From: Methylibium sp964622685
GTDB lineage: Bacteria > Pseudomonadota > Gammaproteobacteria > Burkholderiales > Burkholderiaceae_C
DNA: 15,027 nt
Direction of reading: 5' to 3'
Assembly (NCBI GenBank): GCA_964622685.1
Contig: CAZUUU010000065.1
Coordinates: forward strand, 1 to 15,027
Shown: positions 1-5,946 of the stretch, piece by piece
Position numbering within the stretch: the first letter of the stretch is position 1
Layout of the letters: every line of letters begins with the position of its first letter
The notes under the pieces: generated by a model
Databases searched by the model: none
The model's input: only the letters and a program-made list of their open reading frames with translations
What the model was told of the DNA's origin: nothing
Position numbers and translations under genes: made by a program

Positions 1-521
1 ACGACGTGATGCTGTTCTCCGACGGCGGCAAGGCCGTGCGCTTCGACGAGAACGAGGTGCGGCCGCTCAGCCGCACCGCGCGCGGCGTGCGCGGCATGAC
101 GCTCGAGCCCGGCCAGACCGTCATCGCCCTGCTGGTGGCCGAGGACGAGGCGCAGAGCGTGCTGACCGCCACCGAGAACGGCTACGGCAAGCGCACCTCG
201 ATCACCGAATACACGCGCCACCTGCGCGGCGGCAAGGGCATGATCGCCATCGTGCAGAGCGAGCGCAACGGCAAGGTCGTCGCCGCCACGCTGGTGCGCC
301 GCGAGGACGAGATCATGCTGATCACCGACCGCGGCGTGCTGGTCCGCACCCGCGTCAGCGAGATCCGCGAGCTCGGCCGCGCGACCCAGGGCGTCACGCT
401 GATCTCGCTCGATGACGGCTCGCAGCTGAGCGGCCTGCAGCGCATCGTCGAGAACGATGCCGGCAGCGACGCGGCCGGCGATGCGGTCGCAGGCGGCGAG
501 ACGCCGGACGGCGCGGCATGA
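1..521 (+). CDS. gyrA: DNA gyrase subunit A, C-terminal part (5' truncated by window)
   Basis: This is the last ~173 residues of GyrA, the cleavage/religation subunit of the type II topoisomerase that introduces negative supercoils. The reading frame is open from the window edge (first full codon at 3) to TGA at 519-521, so the N-terminal tyrosine-bearing domain lies upstream. What is visible matches the final blades of the C-terminal beta-pinwheel that wraps DNA: the GYGKRT, RGGKG, LITDRGVLVRTRVSEI and GRATQGV segments line up with remembered E. coli GyrA. After the last blade (GLQRIVEN) only about 25 residues remain, a short mildly acidic tail, shorter than the acidic tail of E. coli GyrA. 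serC starts 43 bases downstream, as in many betaproteobacteria, so gyrA probably heads or feeds the serC-pheA-tyrA supraoperon. Identification is secure; the rest of the protein cannot be judged from here. Confidence 0.96.
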   Translation, partial: DVMLFSDGGKAVRFDENEVRPLSRTARGVRGMTLEPGQTVIALLVAEDEAQSVLTATENGYGKRTSITEYTRHLRGGKGMIAIVQSERNGKVVAATLVRREDEIMLITDRGVLVRTRVSEIRELGRATQGVTLISLDDGSQLSGLQRIVENDAGSDAAGDAVAGGETPDGAA

Positions 522-564
522 GCCCGGCCTGTGCCGCCGGGCCGCACGGCCGCACCGATCTTCC

Positions 565-1677
565 GTGAGCCGCGCCTACAACTTCGGCGCCGGCCCGGCC
601 GCGTTGCCGGAGCCGGTGCTGGTGCAGGCCGCCGCCGAGATGCTCGACTGGCGCGGCAGCGGCATGGGCGTCATGGAGATGAGCCATCGCGGCCGCGAGT
701 TCGGCGAGATCTTCGCTGCCGCGGAGTCCAGGCTGCGCGAGCTGCTGGCGGTGCCGGCGAGCTTCAAGGTGCTGTTCATGCAGGGCGGCGCGATCGCCGA
801 GAACGCGATCGTGCCGATGAACCTCGTCGCCCTTCGCCCCGGCCACGTGACCGAACACGTCGTCACGGGCCTGTGGTCGATCAAGACGCACCAGGAAGCG
901 CGCCGCTACGGCGAAGCGCGCATCGTCGCCAGCAATGCGGCGGACGGCCCGGCCAACCACACGACGCTGCCGCCGGCCGCGACGTGGCGCCTCGGCGCCG
1001 ATGCCAGCTACGTGCATGTCTGCAGCAACGAGACCATCAACGGCGTCGAGATGCACGCGCTGCCCGACCTGCGCGCGCTCGGCAGCGAGGCACCGCTGGT
1101 GGTCGACTGCTCCTCGCACATCGCGTCACGGGCGATCGACTGGTCGCGCATCGGCCTGGCCTACGCCGGCGCACAGAAGAACATCGGGCCCTCGGGCCTG
1201 ACGCTGGTGTTCGTGCGCGAGGACCTGCTCGGCCGCGCTCTGCCGATCTGCCCGAGCGCCTTCGACTACGCGACGGTGGCTGCGAACGGGTCGATGTTCA
1301 ACACGCCGCCGACCTGGTCGATCTACGTGGCCGGCCTGGTGTTCGAGTGGATCGCGTCCCAGGGCGGCGTTGGGGCGCTCGAGCGCCGCAACATCGAGAA
1401 GGCCGCGCTGCTGTACGGCGCCATCGACGGCAGCGACAGCTTCTATGCCAACCGCGTGGCGGCCGAAGCCCGCTCGCGCATGAACGTGCCCTTCTTCCTG
1501 CGCGACGAGGCCCTCCAGGCCCCCTTCCTGGCCGGCGCCGCCGAGCGCGGCCTGCTCCAGCTCAAGGGGCACAAGAGCGTCGGCGGCCTGAGGGCCTCGA
1601 TCTACAACGCCATGCCGCTCGCGGGCGTCGAGGCGCTGGTGGGCTACATGCGAGAATTTGTCGCACGCCATGGCTGA
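565..1677 (+). CDS. serC: Phosphoserine aminotransferase
   Basis: SerC is a PLP-dependent class V aminotransferase converting 3-phosphohydroxypyruvate plus glutamate to phosphoserine in serine synthesis; the same enzyme also serves pyridoxal phosphate synthesis. The product is 370 aa from GTG 565 (E. coli SerC is about 362). It opens with SRAYNFGAGPAALP, the family's usual N-terminus, which is why I chose GTG 565 although no good Shine-Dalgarno precedes it. The frame is open further upstream into gyrA, but those residues look non-native. The PLP lysine is K205 in AGAQKNIGPSG, the CSNETINGVE segment is present, and the C-terminus keeps the HKSVGGLRASIYNAMPL block. The stop overlaps the pheA start region by 8 bases, implying translational coupling. 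Clustering with pheA and tyrA fits a supraoperon of serine and aromatic amino acid synthesis. Confidence 0.96.
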   Translation: MSRAYNFGAGPAALPEPVLVQAAAEMLDWRGSGMGVMEMSHRGREFGEIFAAAESRLRELLAVPASFKVLFMQGGAIAENAIVPMNLVALRPGHVTEHVVTGLWSIKTHQEARRYGEARIVASNAADGPANHTTLPPAATWRLGADASYVHVCSNETINGVEMHALPDLRALGSEAPLVVDCSSHIASRAIDWSRIGLAYAGAQKNIGPSGLTLVFVREDLLGRALPICPSAFDYATVAANGSMFNTPPTWSIYVAGLVFEWIASQGGVGALERRNIEKAALLYGAIDGSDSFYANRVAAEARSRMNVPFFLRDEALQAPFLAGAAERGLLQLKGHKSVGGLRASIYNAMPLAGVEALVGYMREFVARHG

Positions 1678-2788
1678 TTCCTCCGCCTCCAAGACCACTG
1701 CCGACCCGGCCCTGCTGGCCCTGCGCCAGCAGATCGACGCGGTCGATCGCGAGCTGCTGGCGCTGCTGAATCGCCGCGCGTCGCTGGCCCAGGAGGTCGG
1801 CACGATCAAGAAGCGCGAAGGCTCGGTCGTGTTCCGTCCCGAGCGCGAAGCCCAGGTGATCGACGGCATGAAGGCCGCGAACCCCGGTCCGCTGCAGGCC
1901 GACAGCGTGGCGCCGATCTGGCGCGAGATCATGTCCGCCTGCCGGGCGCTCGAGACGCCGACCCGCGTCGCCTACCTCGGGCCGGCCGGCACCTTCAGCG
2001 AGCTCGCGGCGCTGGGCTACTTCGGCAGCTCGATCGTGCGCGTGCCCTGCGCCAGCATCGACGAGGTCTTCCGCACCACCACCGCCGGCGCTGCGGACTT
2101 CGGCGTGGTGCCGGTCGAGAACTCGACCGAAGGCGTGGTCGCGCGTTCGCTCGACCTGCTGCTGACGACGCCGCTGTTCCTGATCGGCGAGACCAGCCTG
2201 TTCGTGCGCCACAACCTGCTGCGGCTGGAGAACTCGCTCGCCGACATCCAGGCGGTCTGCGCGCACCCGCAGGCGCTGGCGCAATGCCATGGCTGGCTCA
2301 GCTACCACCTCCCCGACATCGAGCGCCGCCCGGTGTCCAGCAATGCCGAGGGCGCGCGCCTGGCCTCGCTGGACGCCAGCCTGGCCGCGGTCGCCAGCGA
2401 ACGCGCCGGCAGCGAGTTCGGCCTGCACGTCGTCGCCCCGGCCATCCAGGACGACCCGCACAACCGCACGCGCTTCGCGATCGTCACCCACCCCGAGCGC
2501 CACCCCGCGCCCAAGGCCTCGGGCCACGACTGCACCAGCCTCGTCGTCTCGGTGAACAACCGGCCGGGCGCGGTGCACGACATGCTGGTGCCGCTGAAGG
2601 AGCATGGGGTCTCGATGACGCGCTTCGAGTCGCGCCCGGCTCGCAGCGCCGACCAGTGGGAGTACTACTTCTACGTCGACCTGCAGGGCCATCCCGACCA
2701 GCCGCAGGTCGCGGCGGCGATGGCGGGCCTGCGCGCCGTGTGCTCCTTCTTCAAGGTGCTGGGCACCTACCCGCTCGACGCGCACTGA
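1670..2788 (+). CDS. pheA: Bifunctional chorismate mutase / prephenate dehydratase (P-protein)
   Basis: The P-protein converts chorismate to prephenate and then to phenylpyruvate, the committed route to phenylalanine. The product is 372 aa with three modules: an AroQ-type helical chorismate mutase at ~14-95 (LRQQIDAVDRELLALLNRR, then EVGTIKK), a prephenate dehydratase domain at ~98-275 (GPAGTFS at 104-110, VPVENSTEG, and the catalytic-region TRF at 267-269), and a C-terminal ACT domain at ~288-368 carrying GAVHDML and ESRP (320-323), the phenylalanine-binding signatures. Feedback inhibition by Phe is therefore expected. ATG 1670 is preferred; a TTG four codons upstream (1658) is also in frame. 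The start lies inside the end of serC (8-base overlap). tyrA follows after 18 bases. In Pseudomonas and Burkholderia an aminotransferase gene (hisC/hisC2) typically sits at that place; here it is absent. Confidence 0.96.
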   Translation: MADSSASKTTADPALLALRQQIDAVDRELLALLNRRASLAQEVGTIKKREGSVVFRPEREAQVIDGMKAANPGPLQADSVAPIWREIMSACRALETPTRVAYLGPAGTFSELAALGYFGSSIVRVPCASIDEVFRTTTAGAADFGVVPVENSTEGVVARSLDLLLTTPLFLIGETSLFVRHNLLRLENSLADIQAVCAHPQALAQCHGWLSYHLPDIERRPVSSNAEGARLASLDASLAAVASERAGSEFGLHVVAPAIQDDPHNRTRFAIVTHPERHPAPKASGHDCTSLVVSVNNRPGAVHDMLVPLKEHGVSMTRFESRPARSADQWEYYFYVDLQGHPDQPQVAAAMAGLRAVCSFFKVLGTYPLDAH

Positions 2789-2792
2789 ATCC

Positions 2793-2798
2793 AGGAAG
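2793..2798 (+). promoter_or_regulatory. Ribosome binding site of tyrA
   Basis: AGGAAG lies 8 bases before ATG 2807 in the 18-base pheA-tyrA gap. It is one of the clearer Shine-Dalgarno sites on this side of the window and supports the chosen tyrA start. Confidence 0.7.
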
Positions 2799-2806
2799 TC
2801 CGGCCC

Positions 2807-3679
2807 ATGTTCAACCAACTCGGCGTGATCGGTTGCGGCCTGATGGGCGGCTCGTTCGCGCTGGCGCTCAAGCGCGCCGGGTTGGTCAAGAAGGTCGTCG
2901 GCTACAGCAAGTCGCCGTCCACCACCGAGAAGGCCAAGCGGCTCGGCGTGATCGACATCGCCGCCGAATCGGCGCTGCTCGCCGTGTCGGGGTCCGACCT
3001 CGTGCTGCTGGCCGTCCCGGTGGCGGCCACCGAGGCGTCGCTCAAGGCGATCCGCCACCTGGTCGAGCCCGGCCTGATGATCATGGACGTCGGCTCGACC
3101 AAGCGCGATGTTGTCGATGCCGCGCGCCGCGTGCTGAAGGACAAGGTCAGCTGCTTCGTGCCGGCCCACCCCATCACCGGCAAGGAGACCGCCGGCATCG
3201 ACCACGCCGACGCCCAGCTCTACGCCGGCCGCCAGGTGATCCTGACGCCGCTGGCGCAGACCCGGCCCGAGCTGGTGCAGAAGGCCACCGACGTCTGGGC
3301 CGCCATCGGCTCGCAGGTGCTCAAGATGAGCCCGGAGAACCACGACGCCGCCTTCGCCGCCGTCAGCCACCTGCCGCACCTGCTGGCCTTCGCCTACTTC
3401 TCGTCGGTGGCCAAGCAGCCGGCCGGCAAGGACTTCCTGTCGCTCGCGGGCCCGGGCTTCCGGGACTTCACCCGCATCGCCGCCAGCGACCCGGTGATGT
3501 GGCGCGACGTGCTGATGAGCAACCGCGAGGAGATCCTCAAGCAGTCGCAGCGCTTCCGGCACACGCTCGACGCGCTCGAGCACGTGATGAAGCTCGGCAA
3601 CCACGAGGCGCTCGAGGACCTGATCCGCAGCGCCTCGGAGATGCGTGCCGGCTGGCAGATGAGCAGCCCCCGGAAATGA
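2807..3679 (+). CDS. tyrA: Prephenate (cyclohexadienyl) dehydrogenase
   Basis: TyrA oxidatively decarboxylates prephenate (and/or arogenate) towards tyrosine using NAD(P). The product is 290 aa, the size of a stand-alone TyrA without fused chorismate mutase. An N-terminal Rossmann fold has GCGLMG at 9-14 and MDVGST at 93-98. The family's catalytic histidine is H121 in AHPITGKETAG, and a second conserved histidine is H188 in AVSHLPHLLAFA. The helical dimerisation domain includes GPGFRDFTRIAASDPVMW (216-232). No ACT domain is present. After beta-strand 2 the chain reads VVGYSKS, without the Asp typical of NAD-only enzymes, so NADP use is possible (inference). It follows pheA by 18 bases and is followed by a GC-rich repeat-like gap before aroA-cmk, so this may be the last gene of a serC-pheA-tyrA translational block. 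The substrate choice between prephenate and arogenate cannot be read from sequence. Confidence 0.95.
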   Translation: MFNQLGVIGCGLMGGSFALALKRAGLVKKVVGYSKSPSTTEKAKRLGVIDIAAESALLAVSGSDLVLLAVPVAATEASLKAIRHLVEPGLMIMDVGSTKRDVVDAARRVLKDKVSCFVPAHPITGKETAGIDHADAQLYAGRQVILTPLAQTRPELVQKATDVWAAIGSQVLKMSPENHDAAFAAVSHLPHLLAFAYFSSVAKQPAGKDFLSLAGPGFRDFTRIAASDPVMWRDVLMSNREEILKQSQRFRHTLDALEHVMKLGNHEALEDLIRSASEMRAGWQMSSPRK

Positions 3680-3680
3680 C

Positions 3681-3764
3681 GACCCCCCCGTTGCGGCTTC
3701 GCCGCTCCCCCCAGGGGGCGCCGCTGGCGGCCCGGCGGAGCCGGATCCGCGGCGGCTGCTGGGC
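3681..3764 (+). repeat. GC-rich intergenic repeat-like element between tyrA and aroA-cmk
   Basis: The ~84-base block begins with a C7 run, then TTGCGGCTTCGCCGCT, CCCCCCAGGGGGC, GCCGCTGGCGGC, CCCGGCGGAGCCGG and a CGGATCCG palindrome. It is made of nested inverted repeats and G/C runs unlike the coding DNA on both sides. Its style (CTTCGCCGCTCCCCCC-AGGGGG-CGCCG-GGCGGCCCGGC) matches from memory a dispersed intergenic repeat family common in Comamonadaceae-like genomes. I see no second copy in this window, so the repeat call rests on recognition, not on copies. It could form a strong RNA stem and attenuate or stabilise the mRNA end of tyrA. The strand is arbitrary. Confidence 0.5.
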
Positions 3765-3808
3765 TTGAGGCGTCGTTCACGGCGCTGCCCGGCGCTGTGC
3801 CTGGACTC

Positions 3809-5818
3809 ATGAGCCACCCCGCCTTCCTCGATATCCCGCCGCTGGTCGGGGTGGCCGGCACGGTGCGACTGCCGGGCTCGAAGAGCATCTCCAACCGCGT
3901 GCTGCTGCTGGCCGGGCTGAGCGTCGGCACGACGCGCATCCACGACCTGCTCGACTCCGACGACACGCGCGTGATGCTGGACGCCCTGCGCACGCTCGGC
4001 TGCGGGATCGCCACCGACGAAGACGCCCTGCTCGTCACCGGGCTCGGCGGTCGCCTGCGGGTGCGCGAGGCCCGGCTGTTCCTCGGCAACGCCGGCACGG
4101 CGATGCGGCCGCTGGCCGCCGCCCTCGCCCTGCTGTCGGCGACGCAGGGCGGACGCTTCGAGCTGTCCGGCGTGCCGCGCATGCACGAGCGGCCGATCGG
4201 TGACCTGGTCGACGCGCTGCGCCCGCTGGGCTGCCGCATCGATTGCCTGGCGCAGGAAGGCTACCCACCGCTGCGCCTGGATGGCGGCACGCTGAAGCTC
4301 GATGCGCCGATCCGCGTGCGCGGCGATGTCTCCAGCCAGTTCCTCACCGCGCTGCTGATGGCGCTGCCCCTGGTGGCCGACGCGCGCGAACTCGTCGTCG
4401 AGGTCGAGGGCGAGCTGATCTCCAAGCCCTACATCGAGATCACGCTGGCGCTGCTGGCGCGCTTCGGCATCGCGGTGCACCGCGACGGCTGGCAGCGCTT
4501 CACGATCCCACGGGGCTCGGCCTACCGCTCGCCGGGCGAGCTTCACGTCGAGGGGGATGCGTCCTCGGCCTCCTACTTCATCGCCGCGGCGGCGATCGCC
4601 GCCACCGGCGACGGCTTGCGGATCGAGGGCGTGGGCCGCGCTTCGATCCAGGGCGACATCCGCTTCGTCGAGGCAGCGCGCGCCATGGGCGCGGAAGTGC
4701 GCGAGGAGGCCAATGCCCTGGTCGTGAAGCGCGGCGCCTGGCCCTTGCGCGCCATCGCGCTGGACTGCAACCACATCCCGGACGCCGCGATGACGCTGGC
4801 CGTGATGGCGCTCTACGCCGACGGTCCGTCGCGACTGACCAACATCGCCAGCTGGCGCGTCAAGGAGACCGACCGCATCGCCGCGATGGCCACCGAGCTG
4901 CGCAAGTTCGGCGCCGCCGTCGTCGAAGGCGCGGACTTCATCGAGGTCACGCCACCGCCTGTGTGGCGTGCCGCCGCGATCCACACCTACGACGACCATC
5001 GCATGGCGATGTGCGCCTCGCTGGCCGCGTTCAACCCGCTCGCCAGCGGCGCCGTGCCGGTGCGCATTCTGGATCCGCGCTGCGTCGGCAAGACCTTCCC
5101 CGGCTACTTCGACGCGCTGTTCGGCATCGCGCGGGCCACCCCGCCCGGCATCCCGGTCCTGACGGTCGACGGCCCGACCGCGTCGGGCAAGGGCACGCTG
5201 GGCAGCGCGCTGGCAGACCGGCTGGGCTACCACCACCTCGACTCCGGCGCGCTCTACCGCGCCACCGCCGTGGCCGCGCTGCGCGCCGGCCTGGCGCCGG
5301 ACGACGAGGCCGGGACCGCGGCTCTCGCCCGCTCGCTGCCGCTGCGCTTCGAGAACCAGCGCGCGCTGCTGGCCGGCGAGGACGTGACCGACACGCTGCG
5401 GCGCGAGGACGTCGGCAACCGCGCCTCGCAGATCGCCGCCCTGCCGGCGGTCCGCCAGGCCCTGGTCGAGCTGCAACTGGGCTTTCGCCGGCTGCCGGGC
5501 CTGGTCGCCGACGGCCGCGACATGGGCACGGTGATCTTCCCGGACGCCGCGCTCAAGGTGTTCCTCACGGCCAGCGCCGCGACCCGTGCGGAGCGCCGGC
5601 ATAAGCAGTTGATTTCAAAGGGAATTCCGACTAACATCCACGACCTCTGTGCAGACCTCGAAGCGCGTGACGCGCGCGACCAGAATCGCCGCATCGCGCC
5701 CTTGAAGCCTGCCGCAGAGGCCCGGTTGCTCGACAACTCGGCGCTCTCGATCGAAGCCTCGGTCGAGCAGGTGCTGGATTGGTGGGAATCGGTGCAGCCT
5801 TTCGGTTCGCGCACCTAG
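3809..5818 (+). CDS. aroA-cmk: Fused EPSP synthase / CMP kinase (AroA-Cmk)
   Basis: One uninterrupted frame of 669 aa joins two enzymes. Residues ~1-440 are 3-phosphoshikimate 1-carboxyvinyltransferase, which makes EPSP in the shikimate pathway: PGSKSISNR (K25, S26, R30), LFLGNAGTAMRPL (90-102), catalytic D325 in IPDAAMT, RVKETDR (350-356) and DDHRMAM. Residues ~448-669 are cytidylate kinase, phosphorylating CMP/dCMP: P-loop GPTASGKGT (455-463), LDSGALYRA, ADGRDMGTV and the ERDARDQNRR-like basic segment. Both halves are full length with all motifs, so both activities are expected. The linker is only about ten residues, and no ATG, GTG or TTG lies in frame near the junction, so this is a true fusion, not two adjacent genes. 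ATG 3809 is preferred; an in-frame GTG at 3797 is an alternative. Bifunctional AroA/Cmk proteins are known in databases; separate genes are the usual state in Burkholderia. Confidence 0.95.
   Translation: MSHPAFLDIPPLVGVAGTVRLPGSKSISNRVLLLAGLSVGTTRIHDLLDSDDTRVMLDALRTLGCGIATDEDALLVTGLGGRLRVREARLFLGNAGTAMRPLAAALALLSATQGGRFELSGVPRMHERPIGDLVDALRPLGCRIDCLAQEGYPPLRLDGGTLKLDAPIRVRGDVSSQFLTALLMALPLVADARELVVEVEGELISKPYIEITLALLARFGIAVHRDGWQRFTIPRGSAYRSPGELHVEGDASSASYFIAAAAIAATGDGLRIEGVGRASIQGDIRFVEAARAMGAEVREEANALVVKRGAWPLRAIALDCNHIPDAAMTLAVMALYADGPSRLTNIASWRVKETDRIAAMATELRKFGAAVVEGADFIEVTPPPVWRAAAIHTYDDHRMAMCASLAAFNPLASGAVPVRILDPRCVGKTFPGYFDALFGIARATPPGIPVLTVDGPTASGKGTLGSALADRLGYHHLDSGALYRATAVAALRAGLAPDDEAGTAALARSLPLRFENQRALLAGEDVTDTLRREDVGNRASQIAALPAVRQALVELQLGFRRLPGLVADGRDMGTVIFPDAALKVFLTASAATRAERRHKQLISKGIPTNIHDLCADLEARDARDQNRRIAPLKPAAEARLLDNSALSIEASVEQVLDWWESVQPFGSRT
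5609..5637 (+). promoter_or_regulatory. Candidate internal promoter inside the cmk region, facing rpsA
   Basis: TTGATT (5609-5614) and TAACAT (5632-5637) are separated by exactly 17 bases, each matching 4 of 6 positions of the sigma-70 -35 and -10 consensus. They sit in a short AT-rich patch (about 5600-5650) where codons such as TCA, GGA, ATT, ACT and CAT break the near-exclusive G/C third-position use of the rest of the gene. A start near 5644 would give rpsA a leader of about 300 bases. E. coli rpsA also has promoters within the upstream cmk gene. This is a pattern-based prediction only. Confidence 0.4.
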
Positions 5819-5840
5819 CGCAAGCTGACGGGCGACCCGG

Positions 5841-5946
5841 GTCCGACGCTTCCCCTCAGTGCCGCAGGCACGCCGAGGCGTCGGGTGTCTCAACTTCACC
5901 GCCACGCGAGTGGCAAGCGCCGGTCCGCCGGCATCAGGAAAACCCA
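5841..5946 (+). promoter_or_regulatory. Structured rpsA leader with three hairpins before the Shine-Dalgarno
   Basis: The cmk-rpsA gap holds three consecutive inverted repeats. Hairpin I pairs CCGACGC (5843-5849) with GCGTCGG (5878-5884) and encloses a smaller GTGCC-GCA-GGCAC stem (5859-5871). Hairpin II is GCCAC-GCGA-GTGGC (5901-5914), whose loop is a GNRA tetraloop. Hairpin III is GCCGG-TCCG-CCGGC (5919-5932). AGGAAA (5936-5941) then lies unpaired before ATG 5947. E. coli rpsA mRNA also folds into three hairpins upstream of the start and is repressed by free S1, so autogenous control is a reasonable inference. No experiment or alignment backs it here. Confidence 0.5.

Noticed and set aside
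1562..5602. A 1346-codon open frame on the minus strand across serC, pheA, tyrA and aroA-cmk
   Set aside because: Its translation is Arg/Ala/Gly/His-rich low-complexity sequence with no motif. It results from strong G/C third-position bias on the coding strand, which removes stops from the opposing frame. The + strand genes have full family motifs.
5779..5946. In-frame upstream extension of rpsA into cmk
   Set aside because: The extra 56 residues are not S1-like and run through the hairpin leader; ATG 5947 has AGGAAA and the standard S1 N-terminus.
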